In this document: positions 25,063-34,448 of the stretch, piece after piece
Layout of the letters: every line of letters starts with the position of its first letter
Numbering within the stretch: position 1 is the stretch's first letter
Assembly (NCBI GenBank): GCA_910575475.1
Contig: CAJTGD010000005.1
Location: 62,001 to 126,000 of the forward strand
DNA: 64,000 nt
Reading direction: 5' to 3'
Source: Lachnospiraceae bacterium
Lineage (GTDB): Bacteria; Bacillota; Clostridia; Lachnospirales; Lachnospiraceae
Made by a program: the position numbers and the translations under genes
The notes under the pieces: model-generated
What the model saw: the letters and a program-made list of their open reading frames with translations, nothing else
Database searches by the model: none
Told to the model about the DNA's origin: nothing

Positions 25063-26466
25063 ATGATGAGTGAAGAACTGAAAAGATATGGAAAGGACAA
25101 GGACGGCGTTGATAAAGTCATGAACAATAAAGACTTTGCCACCGATGCCCTGGGGCAGATTTCCATGAACACGGTAAATTCGATGACAGGCCAGATGACC
25201 TACTTCTATACCACAAAGGTCGGCATGGGAAATGCCATGGCAGGAAATATCCAGCTGGTGGCAAAGCTGGTGGACGGTGTTTCGGATATTATCATGGGCC
25301 GTATCGTGGATCAGACAAATACCCCTGACGGAAAAGCAAGGCCATGGCTGAAACGGATGATCATTCCTACGTTTCTGGCGATTCTTCTGCTTTTTACCGT
25401 ACCCAATGCGGGTTCGGGAATCCAGTTTGCATACGGAGTGGCTACCAATATTTTTGCCTCAGCGGTGGTTTATACTGCGATTGCCATTCCATATTACGCA
25501 ATGATCAACTACGAGACAAAGTCTCAGGAAGAACGGGGAAAAATAGGAACCTACCGGGGGCTGCTCGGATATATGATCAGCCAGGTGATCGGAATCGTCC
25601 TGCTTCCATTGACGAATGCTTTGGGAGGAAATCAGTCCGCATGGATCATAGTAGCGGCGATCTTCGGTGTGATTGGCGCCATAGCACTGACGGTATGCTT
25701 TCGGTGTACAAAGGAGCGCTACAGCGATGCCCGTATAGACGGAGAGAAGACAGAAGAAGATCAGATTTCTATTTTCGGCGCGATTAAGATACTTGTTCAT
25801 AACAAGTACTGGTGGCAGATGCTGATCGCCCAGTGCTGCCTGTCCGGCGTATATACATTTATGTATGGGGCGATGGCTTTCTACTGCGGATACATTTTGG
25901 GAAACGACAATCTGATGGCGCTGATCGGAACGGTTGGGCTGATTCCGTCCCTGCTGGGATTTCTGACCTCTCCCTTCATGATCCAGAAATTCGGGATGCG
26001 CAAGGCTGGTATGGTGGCATGTGCAGTGGGCCTGATCGGTACGGTCATCCGTATTGCGGCGCCTGAAAATATGATTATTTTCATCATCGGGCACTGCCTT
26101 GTGACCTATGCGACAGCGCCGATCGTTGCGGTGCTTCCGGCCATGACGATCAACTGTGCAGAGTGGAACGATTATCAATATGGTGTGAAGATGACCGGTA
26201 TGACAAATTCCGTGAGCTCCTTCGGCGGAAAGGTCGGCGGAGGGCTGGCCGGGGCGGCGATAGGCTGGATCCTTGCGGCAACGCAGTTTAACGGAACAGC
26301 GGCGGTACAGAGTTCTACCGCGCTTATGGGGATTAAATTTTTAAATATCGGCGTTCCAGGAATCTTGCTGACAGTGATTTTGATATGCTATGGGTTATAC
26401 AGTCTGGAAGGAAAGTATAAGGAAGTAGTAGAGACAAATGAAAAACGCAGAAATGCGGGGAAATAA
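25063..26466 (+). CDS. GPH-family sugar/glycoside symporter, copy 1
   Basis: 467 residues with about 12 membrane segments. The GPH (MelB/XylP-like) signature is VAKLVDGVSDIIMGRIVDQT (about 66-85), followed by the loop with GKARPWL. Members import glycosides, pentosides or glucuronides with a cation. It lies 114 bases after reductase copy 2 in the same direction and upstream of an esterase and GH78, so uptake of a conjugated substrate is likely. It starts with MMSEELKRYGKDKDG, longer than usual. No transport specificity can be read from sequence. Confidence 0.88.
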   Translation: MMSEELKRYGKDKDGVDKVMNNKDFATDALGQISMNTVNSMTGQMTYFYTTKVGMGNAMAGNIQLVAKLVDGVSDIIMGRIVDQTNTPDGKARPWLKRMIIPTFLAILLLFTVPNAGSGIQFAYGVATNIFASAVVYTAIAIPYYAMINYETKSQEERGKIGTYRGLLGYMISQVIGIVLLPLTNALGGNQSAWIIVAAIFGVIGAIALTVCFRCTKERYSDARIDGEKTEEDQISIFGAIKILVHNKYWWQMLIAQCCLSGVYTFMYGAMAFYCGYILGNDNLMALIGTVGLIPSLLGFLTSPFMIQKFGMRKAGMVACAVGLIGTVIRIAAPENMIIFIIGHCLVTYATAPIVAVLPAMTINCAEWNDYQYGVKMTGMTNSVSSFGGKVGGGLAGAAIGWILAATQFNGTAAVQSSTALMGIKFLNIGVPGILLTVILICYGLYSLEGKYKEVVETNEKRRNAGK

Positions 26467-26580
26467 GAGTATAAAAACAGGAACAGCAATTCAGAACAGC
26501 AGTCTGAAAAGACAGACTGTGCAAGCTTACTTGCTGGCTGGGTTTTCATGCCGATGTATGCAGAAAGGAGTAAAAAGAAA

Positions 26581-27468
26581 ATGATCAGCAGACAGGCACA
26601 GGAAATTATGGAAGTGCTCCGCAAAGGGAAAGAGGCATCCAGGGGGCAGAATTTATCGCCGGAGGAAACGGTGGCGCTTCGGGAAAATCTGAATACACAG
26701 ATGAACAGCGCGCCTCTGCCGGAGGGGATCCGGATTGAGCAGATCCATGAGGGCAGTGTCCAGGGAGAGTTCCACCATAATCTGACACCGGGAAAAAGTG
26801 AGGAAAAGATCGTTCTGTTTATTTTCGGCGGCGGTTTTGAGACCGGGTCGGTGATCTCCAGAAGAAACTGCTGCAGCCAGGTGGCGTTGGCCTCGGGCAT
26901 GGACGCGTTTGCGGTGAGCTACAGGCAGTGGCCGGAGGCCATGTACCCGGCGGCGCTGGAGGACTGCGTGGCGGCCTTCCACTGGCTGGAAAAGAAAGGC
27001 TACCGTCCGGAAAATATCCGGATCTTCGGGGAGTCCGCGGGAGCGAATCTGACCATCGCCGCGACCATGTATCTCAATGACCACGGCCAGCCGCTGCCGG
27101 GCAGGATCTGTCCCTTCAGTCCGGTCATAGACGTGACCAATTCCCTGCCGTCCAGGACATCCAGGGACGACAGAGACCCGCTGGTGCGGGGAGACGCGGC
27201 GAGCAGGTTTTTTACAAAGGAGGATGAGAAGCAGCCATATGCTTCCCCGATCCGGGGCAGCTTTCAAGGCTTCCCGCCCATGCTGGTCAATGTGGGTACG
27301 GAGGAGGTACTGTTCGATGACAGTATGGAACTCAAACGGCTTTGCGAGGAGGCCGGCGTGGATATCACCGTCAGGGTGTGGGAAGGGATGTTCCACAGCT
27401 TCTGCATTTTCCCGCTGCCGGAGACGGAAGAGGCAATGAAGGAGATCGGGGCGTTTCTCAGAGGGTGA
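26581..27468 (+). CDS. Alpha/beta hydrolase, HSL-like esterase
   Basis: 295 residues. Nucleophile Ser152 in GESAG. The oxyanion motif, usually HGGG, is FGGG here (IFGGGFE, about residues 82-88). The acid is in the DDSMEL region (about 243) and the histidine in MFHSF (about 271). Hormone-sensitive-lipase-type enzymes hydrolyse short acyl or aryl esters. The ATG at 26581 is preferred to an upstream ATG at 26548 because GAAAGGAG precedes it. There is no signal peptide, so it acts on imported substrates. It sits between the GPH symporter and the GH78 gene in one operon. Confidence 0.85.
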   Translation: MISRQAQEIMEVLRKGKEASRGQNLSPEETVALRENLNTQMNSAPLPEGIRIEQIHEGSVQGEFHHNLTPGKSEEKIVLFIFGGGFETGSVISRRNCCSQVALASGMDAFAVSYRQWPEAMYPAALEDCVAAFHWLEKKGYRPENIRIFGESAGANLTIAATMYLNDHGQPLPGRICPFSPVIDVTNSLPSRTSRDDRDPLVRGDAASRFFTKEDEKQPYASPIRGSFQGFPPMLVNVGTEEVLFDDSMELKRLCEEAGVDITVRVWEGMFHSFCIFPLPETEEAMKEIGAFLRG

Positions 27469-27567
27469 AAACTTATGGTACAGACGATACGTGGCTGCCG
27501 GAGAAGGATTCTGGCAGTCACGGTTTCCCGTATGGAGATAGAAAAATAAGAAATCGACAGGAGCAGG

Positions 27568-29907
27568 ATGATGTGGAAGGAAGCAAGCTGGCTTGGGGTT
27601 CCAGGAGCAGAGATTGAGGAGAAACAGATTTACCAGGGGGATATGAACGGGCGGTTTGCCCTTTACCGTCTGAAAATAGAGTTGGAAGAGCCTGCGGAGC
27701 TGGTCATGGATATTTCGGCTAATTCCAGATACCGGCTCTGGATCAATGAACGGCCGGTGCTATCCGGCCCATGCCGCAGCAGTGCGTACAGGCATTATTA
27801 TGACACCGTGGATGCGGGCCGTTACCTGAAAAACGGCGTCAATGTGTTTGCGGTGCAGGTCCTGCTCTGCGACAGCATGTATACCAGCGGATGGAAAGGA
27901 GATCATCGGCTGCCGTTGTTCAGCGTGGAAGCCCTTCCGGCAGGACACCGCCTGGCCGTGGAAGGAACCGTGCGGGACAGAGCCGGCGGCCGGCTGGCGG
28001 ATGTAACCACAGGCCGGGCGGACTGGAAGGTCTGGCTGGATCATACCTGGTATCTGGTGGGACAGCAGGGGGTCAATGACAATCTGGGGGCAGTGACGGA
28101 GCACATTGATTTTAGAAAAACGCTGCCGGACTGGAAATGCATGGATTTTGACGACAGGCAGTGGAGAGCAGGCAAAAATCTGGAGACAGCGGCGCCGGGA
28201 CCGGAAGCGCTGTACGGCCTGCAGAAAACCTTCGCGCTGGAGGAACGCCCGATCCCGCTGCTTTATGAGACGCCCGGAACGTTATCCAGAGAACTGGGGA
28301 CGTCTGCTTTTAGAGAACATGAGTCTGCTGTCATAGGACCTCATGAACACCGGAGATTGTTATTTGAAGGGGATACATTATTCAACGGATATTTCCAATA
28401 TCACATATCCGGAGGTGCGGGAGCGGAGATCACATTTACCTATTTTGAAAAATTTACGAAGGGCAGGGATGAGGTCAGGCGGGACGATTACCAAAACGGA
28501 GAGATCGGAGACCACGGACAAAAAGATACCATCATTGCGGATGGATCCGATCTGCTCTATGAGCCGTTCTGGTATCGGACCATGCGGTTTCTGCAGGTGG
28601 AGATCCACACCAACGAGGAAGCGCTTGTGTTCCACCGCCCCCGGTATCTTGCCACCGGCTATCCGCTGGAGCCGGGGTCTTACATCCGCTCCGGCGCTCC
28701 ATGGGTGGAACCGGTCTATGCCATGTGCGTCCGCACGCTGCAGGCATGTATGACGGATGCCTACATGGACTGTCCGTTCTGGGAGCAGATGCAGTACCCC
28801 ATGGATACCCGGCTGCAGGCGCTGTTTACCTATGCGTGCAGCCAGGACACCGCACTGGCCAGGAAGGCGCTCTCAGATTTTCATGACTCCATGCTGCCCA
28901 TGGGGCTGATCCAGGGGCATGCTCCGGCGAATCCGAAGCAGGTCATCAGCACATTTTCACTTCACTATATTTTTATGCTGCTGGAGTATTATAAACGTAC
29001 CGGAGATGCCGGCCTGCTGAAACAATACCGCTCCGATGTGGACGCAATATTGGAATACTATGACAGACACATGGGGGCGCAGGGACTTGTAGAAAATCTG
29101 GGCTATTGGGATTTCGTGGACTGGCAGGAAAGCTGGCATGACACCCAGGGGCGCCCCGGAGCCGCGGCCTGCGGCCCATCGACGATCCTCAATCTGATGT
29201 ACGGGAAAGCACTTCTGGACGGCGCGGAGATCTATGAGAATACCGGAAGGCCGGGGACGGCGGAGGAATACCGGGAACGGCAGAAGCATATCACAGACCG
29301 GATCCAGGCTTTGTGCTGGGACGAGGGCAGGAACATGTACCGGGAGGGACCCTCCTATCCGGAATTTACACAGCATGCCCAAAGCTGGGCGGTCTTGAAC
29401 GGCATGATATCCGGCAGGGAAGCCGCAGAGCTTCTGCGCAGGACCTTTGAGGAGCCGGATGTACTGCAGTGCGGTTTTTCTACCTGCTTCGAACTCTTCC
29501 GGGCTTGTGAGAGGGCCGGCTGTTATGAGCTGACGTACAGCCGGATGGAGCAGTGGATCCGCCTGCTGGAGGAGCACTGCACGACCTGCCCGGAGACCCC
29601 GGTGGATTCCCGGAGCGAATGCCACGGCTGGAGCGCCCTGCCGATCTATGAATTGCTCCATGTGGTCGCCGGAGTGCGCAGGGAGACCGGCCATCCGGAA
29701 ACCGTAGTTGTTTGGCCGCATATGGAAGGGCTGTTATCGGATCTGGAAGGAGAGATCGCGACAGAGTATGGCAGGATCGGATTTTGCTATACTTATGCGG
29801 ACGGACAGATACGCGGGGAGATCTCGCTTCCGGAGGGGATGAATGGAACATGGATCGGGACGGACGGGGACAGCAGGGAGCTGAAACCAGGGACAAATGT
29901 GATTTAG
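27568..29907 (+). CDS. GH78-type alpha-L-rhamnosidase-like enzyme
   Basis: 779 residues without a signal peptide. The N-terminal half consists of beta-sandwich domains (VMDISANSRYRLWINERPVLSGP, the family ancillary fold). The (alpha/alpha)6 barrel carries the catalytic-loop signature DCPFWEQMQYPMDTRLQ (about 401-417), which takes the place of the classical DCPxRxERLGWxGD pattern of GH78. A later HGWSALPIYELLHVVAG matches the family C-terminal barrel helix. Rhamnosidases remove terminal rhamnose from plant glycosides such as flavonoid rutinosides. Because the catalytic loop departs from the canonical pattern, the sugar specificity is uncertain. It is the last gene before a terminator. Confidence 0.8.
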   Translation: MMWKEASWLGVPGAEIEEKQIYQGDMNGRFALYRLKIELEEPAELVMDISANSRYRLWINERPVLSGPCRSSAYRHYYDTVDAGRYLKNGVNVFAVQVLLCDSMYTSGWKGDHRLPLFSVEALPAGHRLAVEGTVRDRAGGRLADVTTGRADWKVWLDHTWYLVGQQGVNDNLGAVTEHIDFRKTLPDWKCMDFDDRQWRAGKNLETAAPGPEALYGLQKTFALEERPIPLLYETPGTLSRELGTSAFREHESAVIGPHEHRRLLFEGDTLFNGYFQYHISGGAGAEITFTYFEKFTKGRDEVRRDDYQNGEIGDHGQKDTIIADGSDLLYEPFWYRTMRFLQVEIHTNEEALVFHRPRYLATGYPLEPGSYIRSGAPWVEPVYAMCVRTLQACMTDAYMDCPFWEQMQYPMDTRLQALFTYACSQDTALARKALSDFHDSMLPMGLIQGHAPANPKQVISTFSLHYIFMLLEYYKRTGDAGLLKQYRSDVDAILEYYDRHMGAQGLVENLGYWDFVDWQESWHDTQGRPGAAACGPSTILNLMYGKALLDGAEIYENTGRPGTAEEYRERQKHITDRIQALCWDEGRNMYREGPSYPEFTQHAQSWAVLNGMISGREAAELLRRTFEEPDVLQCGFSTCFELFRACERAGCYELTYSRMEQWIRLLEEHCTTCPETPVDSRSECHGWSALPIYELLHVVAGVRRETGHPETVVVWPHMEGLLSDLEGEIATEYGRIGFCYTYADGQIRGEISLPEGMNGTWIGTDGDSRELKPGTNVI

Positions 29908-29935
29908 GGAAAAAAATTTAACAGAAAAAGGACGG

Positions 29936-29969
29936 AAAGCCGCAGACTTCGAAAGAGACCTGCGGCTTT
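29936..29969 (+). terminator. Intrinsic terminator after GH78
   Basis: Stem AAAGCCGCAG/CTGCGGCTTT with a 14-base loop and a U-rich tail (TGTCTTTCTT), 29 bases after the GH78 stop. It resembles the terminator at 12700. Confidence 0.75.
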
Positions 29970-30078
29970 GTCTTTCTTCATTTGGATTTACCACCCGATA
30001 TGATTAACGATAACTAATTCAAAAGCACCTTTAATAGCGGAATAAAGGATAATATCTATGGTAGGATTATGAAAAGCA

Positions 30079-30087
30079 TGTTATACT
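30079..30087 (+). promoter_or_regulatory. Extended -10 promoter before the carboxylesterase
   Basis: TGTTATACT: a TG dinucleotide one base before TATACT (30082-30087), with no convincing -35, 64 bases before the start codon. It implies that the carboxylesterase is transcribed separately and may need an activator. Confidence 0.35.
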
Positions 30088-30151
30088 ATTTGATAAATAG
30101 GGATACGAGATACATGTTCTGCATTTATATGGAAAACAGGAGGAAAAAATT

Positions 30152-31711
30152 ATGGTACATTATTTTGCATGCAATCAGGACACAGCAGTTACAGACACAA
30201 AACAGGGAAAAGTCAGAGGGTACGTCTATGACGGTATCACGATCTTCAAAGGCATTCCCTACGCGAAGGCGAAGCGTTTCCACGCGCCGGAACCGGTGGA
30301 GCCGTGGGAAGGCGTCCTGGAGACCGTCAACTATGGCTATGTCTGCCCTCTTTTGGAACTTCCGAAACCAAACGGGGAATTGAACGTCCCCCACAGGTAC
30401 TGGGTGATGAATGAGGACTGCCAGAATCTGAATGTGTGGACTCCCGCCTGCGACGGGGAAAAGCGTCCGGTCCTGGTGTGGCTGCATGGCGGCGGATTCG
30501 AGTCCGGCTCCGCGATCGAGCATATTGCATATGAGGGAGAAAATATGTGCCGGATCGGGCAGGTGGTCGTGGTGTCCATCAATCACCGGCTGAATATCCT
30601 GGGATACTGCGATCTGTCGGCCTATGGAGAAGAATATGCGAATTCAGGAAATGCGGGAACAGACGATATCATTGCGGCTCTGCGGTGGATTCAGGAAAAC
30701 ATCGCAGGGTTTGGCGGTGACCCGGATAATGTGACGCTGTTCGGGCAGTCCGGCGGCGGAGCGAAGATCACCGCGCTGCTGCAGACTCCCGCGGCAGACG
30801 GATTATTTGCAAAGGGGATTAACATGAGCGGCGTCATCGGACCGCTTCTGGCAGACAGCAAAGGCGACGGGGAGGAGCTTGCCATCGCATTGATGGCCGA
30901 GCTGGGGATCGACGGCGACATCCACGAATTGGAAACCGTACCCTATGACAGGCTGGCAGAGGCATACCGGCGTGTAAAGCCGGAATTTGCCGCTGCCGGG
31001 AAATATATAGGCTGCACACCGTGTCCGAATGCATTTTACAGGGGGACTCCCGAGGAAAATGGATTCCGTGAGGAAACGGCCCGGATTCCGTTGCTGGCAG
31101 GCACCGTGTACGGAGAATTCTCAGGATTTATCCCGACTGCATATCATGGAGACAAGCTGACCATGGAAGAGGGCGCCAAGATCGTAAAACAGACGGTTGG
31201 AGAGGAGGCGGCAGCAGAACTGCTTCCCCTGTTTGCAGAAGCATACCCGGAGAGAAATCCGGCGGACCTGCTGAAGCTGGACTTCTTGTTCCGTCTGCCC
31301 ACGCAGCAGTTTATCCGGCAGCGCAGCGCCGGGAACCAGTGTACCTATTCCTATCTGTTCAATCAGGATCTGCCGATCTATGGCGGGAGCGTGCCATGGC
31401 ACTGTGCGGATGTTCCGTATGTGTTCCATAATACCGAGATGGTTCCTTCCACCCAGGAGGAGGGTGTGGCAAAACTGGAAGCCCAGATCTTTGACAGCGT
31501 GATCGCATTTGCCAGGACCGGAAATCCCAACCATGCAGGAATCCCGCATTGGCCGGCCAGCTCCCCGGGAGAGGAGCATACGATGATATTCTGTAAGAAT
31601 ACACAGGTACGCCGCAACCACGATGCCAGGCTGATCCCGTTATTGGCGAAGCATATGGGGCCGATGTTTGAACGGATGATGCGCGAAAATATGGGGGATG
31701 TGCAGCATTGA
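30152..31711 (+). CDS. Type-B carboxylesterase
   Basis: 519 residues of the carboxylesterase/cholinesterase family. N-terminal block KGIPYAKAKRFHAPEP; oxyanion segment WLHGGGFESGS (about 110-120); nucleophile Ser200 in FGQSGGG; histidine region WHCADVPYVF (about 413-422). The family hydrolyses carboxylic esters including aryl and feruloyl-type esters. No signal peptide. A CAGGAGG site supports the start. It has its own weak promoter after the GH78 terminator and faces a convergent AraC gene. Position within the glycosidase/reductase island suggests removal of acyl groups from imported plant conjugates. Confidence 0.9.
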   Translation: MVHYFACNQDTAVTDTKQGKVRGYVYDGITIFKGIPYAKAKRFHAPEPVEPWEGVLETVNYGYVCPLLELPKPNGELNVPHRYWVMNEDCQNLNVWTPACDGEKRPVLVWLHGGGFESGSAIEHIAYEGENMCRIGQVVVVSINHRLNILGYCDLSAYGEEYANSGNAGTDDIIAALRWIQENIAGFGGDPDNVTLFGQSGGGAKITALLQTPAADGLFAKGINMSGVIGPLLADSKGDGEELAIALMAELGIDGDIHELETVPYDRLAEAYRRVKPEFAAAGKYIGCTPCPNAFYRGTPEENGFREETARIPLLAGTVYGEFSGFIPTAYHGDKLTMEEGAKIVKQTVGEEAAAELLPLFAEAYPERNPADLLKLDFLFRLPTQQFIRQRSAGNQCTYSYLFNQDLPIYGGSVPWHCADVPYVFHNTEMVPSTQEEGVAKLEAQIFDSVIAFARTGNPNHAGIPHWPASSPGEEHTMIFCKNTQVRRNHDARLIPLLAKHMGPMFERMMRENMGDVQH

Positions 31712-31757
31712 AGATAGAACCGGGGGCAGAAAGCGGTACACTAGGAATGTGCAGGAA

Positions 31758-32819
31758 TCATGCTTCCCTCTTTTTCTGCCGGTATTCATTTGGCGTCAGG
31801 CCGTACTTTTCCTTAAAAATCGTATAAAAATGACTGCGGTTCGTAAAACCGAGCCGACGCATGATATCAGAGATGTTCATGTCAGTGTATGCCAAAAGGC
31901 GGGCGGATTCTTTCAAGGTAAAGTTCCGCCCGTATTTTAATAAGGACATGCCGGTCCGTCTTTTGACGATCTTGTTCATATAGTCCGGATCGTAATGCAG
32001 CTGTGAGGCCAGGTCATGTCGGCTGATGCAGCCGTTCGTCTGGGTCAGCAGCTCCTGGATACGCAGGAACAGATATTCCTCCTTGTCGCTTGGCAACGTG
32101 AATTTCTGCATAGTATACTGTCCCATATCCAGCAAAATTGATAAAATGCGGGCAATAAGACCTGAAACAAGGGGCAGAAAGCCGGGACGTCGATCTGCGG
32201 TTTCTCGGATTATGATGCCGAATATTTGTTCAAATTCTAAAACAGCAGCGGCCGGGGAAGATGACGGCATAAAATCCCAATATTGCTTTTGCGGGGCGCT
32301 TCCGTCACTGCATGTTTTCCGAACCAGGTCATAAATCGGATTTTCCTGTAAAATGACATGTCCGGTTTTATCATAATGGATGTCAGAGCGGACAATATTG
32401 AGGAAAAAATCATTTGAGACGGCAAGAAACATCAGTTCCGCATTTTCATGGGCAATTTCTACATGTCGGACATTTTGGTTGACCAGGCAGCACTGTCCCT
32501 CCTGATAAGTATAGGTCCTGTCTTCCATTTTCTGTATGATGCGTCCGTGTATGACGAACATAAATTCAAAATAATCATGCTGGTGCATGGACCGGTTTCT
32601 TACAAAGTCGGACTTCATGCGAGAAGTGTTGCTCCTGGAAAAGCCCGGGGCGATCAACGTGTAAAAGACTTCGTCGCGGTCCAGGTCATAATTCATATAG
32701 ATCAGCATATAAGGACCGTTCAGTCTGTACTGTTCCGCATAAAGACTTGCCCGGTTATCTATTTGAAGCTCAGTCAGAGAGATGTTCTTTTTTAAAAGAG
32801 ACTCATTTGCAGGATTCAT
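31758..32819 (-). CDS. AraC-family transcriptional regulator with cupin-like sensor
   Basis: 353 residues. The N-terminal half resembles a cupin-type sensor (MHQHDYFEFMFVIHGRI, YQEGQCCLVNQNVRHVEI) and the C-terminus is a full AraC double helix-turn-helix (ISRHDLASQLHYDPDYMNKIV, then ISDIMRRLGFTNRSHFYTIFKEKYGLTPNEYR). Cupin-AraC proteins often sense sugars. It is divergent from GPH symporter copy 2 across 232 bases and so probably controls the symporter, GH2 and esterase operon. A GAGGAG site precedes the ATG. Confidence 0.9.
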   Translation of the reverse strand: MNPANESLLKKNISLTELQIDNRASLYAEQYRLNGPYMLIYMNYDLDRDEVFYTLIAPGFSRSNTSRMKSDFVRNRSMHQHDYFEFMFVIHGRIIQKMEDRTYTYQEGQCCLVNQNVRHVEIAHENAELMFLAVSNDFFLNIVRSDIHYDKTGHVILQENPIYDLVRKTCSDGSAPQKQYWDFMPSSSPAAAVLEFEQIFGIIIRETADRRPGFLPLVSGLIARILSILLDMGQYTMQKFTLPSDKEEYLFLRIQELLTQTNGCISRHDLASQLHYDPDYMNKIVKRRTGMSLLKYGRNFTLKESARLLAYTDMNISDIMRRLGFTNRSHFYTIFKEKYGLTPNEYRQKKREA

Positions 32820-32957
32820 AGAAATCTCCTCGTCAATCCATAATCGTTATTTTTTATTTGCATTTTATTTTACCCAGTTTATAAAAAAATGAAAAGTAGA
32901 ATGATTTTAGAATACGGATTTTGCATTATTTTTTGTTTTGAAAGACTGTTTTCGACA

Positions 32958-32986
32958 TTGAAAACCAAAAAAGGACAAGATACAGT
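32958..32986 (+). promoter_or_regulatory. Promoter of the GPH2-GH2-esterase operon
   Basis: TTGAAA (32958-32963), 17-base spacer, TACAGT (32981-32986), inside the AT-rich gap between the AraC gene and the symporter. The rest of the 232-base gap has no recognised feature beyond A/T tracts. Confidence 0.45.
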
Positions 32987-33051
32987 AAATACAACAGAAG
33001 TTCAAAGCGCGCGAAAGAATGGATGGAATGAAAATCAGGGAGGAATCTACT

Positions 33052-34434
33052 ATGAGTAATCAGAAACAACAAGAACAAAGCTTATCGCTGATCCGCAAGA
33101 TCGGATACGGCGTAGGAGATGCGGGCTCCAATTTCTGCTGGACGTTCATCGCATCCTTTATCATGATCTACTGTACAAACACGCTTGGAATCAGCGCTGC
33201 GGTTGTGGGGACGCTGCTGATGCTTTCCAAGGTTCTGGACGGTATTACGGATGTCTTTATGGGGCGCATCATTGATGCCACACACAGCAAGATGGGAAAG
33301 GCAAGGTTTTGGTACTTTGTCAGCTCATTCCCGGTAGCGATCTTTACGTTTATTCTGTTTAATGTGCCGGGCAGTTTTACGGAAAATACGAAGTATGCAT
33401 TTATTTTCATTATCTATACTCTGATTGGAGCGGTATTTTACACCATGAACAATATCGCGTATTCGACACTGACTGCATTGTGTACAAAAAATCCGAAAGA
33501 CCGGGTACAGATGGGCAGCTACCGATTTGTTTTTGCCGGAGTTGCAATCCTGTTCCTCAGCTTTTGCACCAGCGGATTGCTGGAATATTTCGGAGGCGGT
33601 CAGAAAGGCTGGAGGGCTGTATCCTTTATTTATTCGATCATCTGCCTGGTGCTTTTGCTGGTGCCGGTATTCGCGGTGCATGAACTGCCGGAAGAAGCAT
33701 TAAGGGAGACTTCGGGAATGGATAAGGGGAAAGACGAACCCGGATTTTTACAGGGGATCGTTCTTCTTCTGAAAAACAAATATTTTCTTCTGATCCTTGC
33801 GCTTCATCTGGTGAAGTATATGGGGAGCGGGCTTACTTCTGGTCTGGGCATTTACTTCGCCACCTATCAGCTGGGAAATGCGTCTCTGCTCGGTACGCTG
33901 AGCCTGGCGGGAATCCTTCCGGCGGCAGTAGCCCTTCCGTTTGTCCCGGTCTTGACATCCAGATTCGGAATGAGCAGGACGGTAATGACATCAAATATTG
34001 CCGGGGCACTGGGCTGTATTCCGGTCGTTATAGGAGGTTTGACCGGTAATTTCACGATGGTTTTTATTGGCATGGTGTTGAGAACGATTGCTTCTGCGCC
34101 GCAGACGGGAGCGATGACCGCGATCATTGCAGAAACGGATGAATATCTTAATCTGAAGTTTGGCTACAGACTGACTGGAATGATTTATTCCTGCTCTTCC
34201 GTTGGAGTCAAAGTAGGAACAGGACTTGGAACGGCGTTGTGCGGATTTATACTGGATTTTGGCGGATTTGATGGAATGGCGGAAATACAGACGGCAAGGG
34301 CACTGGCGACTATCAACTGGTCCTATCTGCTGGCAGTGATCGTACCGATGGTTCTTGCTGCGGTTCTCTTTTACTTCTTGAGAGTGGAGGAAGAAAATAA
34401 GAAGATGCGGGCAGAGATGCAGATAGAGAAATAG
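33052..34434 (+). CDS. GPH-family sugar/glycoside symporter, copy 2
   Basis: 460 residues with about 12 TM segments and clear GPH motifs: IGYGVGDAGSNFCWTFIASF at the N-terminus, SKVLDGITDVFMGRIIDAT (about residues 63-81) and KARFWYF. It is a distant paralogue of the symporter at 25063. The ATG at 33052 is taken rather than ATG 33019 because GGGAGG lies 8 bases upstream. It is first in an operon with a GH2 glycosidase (14-base gap) and an alpha/beta hydrolase, so it should import the GH2 substrate. No specificity can be read. Confidence 0.9.
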   Translation: MSNQKQQEQSLSLIRKIGYGVGDAGSNFCWTFIASFIMIYCTNTLGISAAVVGTLLMLSKVLDGITDVFMGRIIDATHSKMGKARFWYFVSSFPVAIFTFILFNVPGSFTENTKYAFIFIIYTLIGAVFYTMNNIAYSTLTALCTKNPKDRVQMGSYRFVFAGVAILFLSFCTSGLLEYFGGGQKGWRAVSFIYSIICLVLLLVPVFAVHELPEEALRETSGMDKGKDEPGFLQGIVLLLKNKYFLLILALHLVKYMGSGLTSGLGIYFATYQLGNASLLGTLSLAGILPAAVALPFVPVLTSRFGMSRTVMTSNIAGALGCIPVVIGGLTGNFTMVFIGMVLRTIASAPQTGAMTAIIAETDEYLNLKFGYRLTGMIYSCSSVGVKVGTGLGTALCGFILDFGGFDGMAEIQTARALATINWSYLLAVIVPMVLAAVLFYFLRVEEENKKMRAEMQIEK

Positions 34435-34448
34435 AAAGGGCAGAGCAG

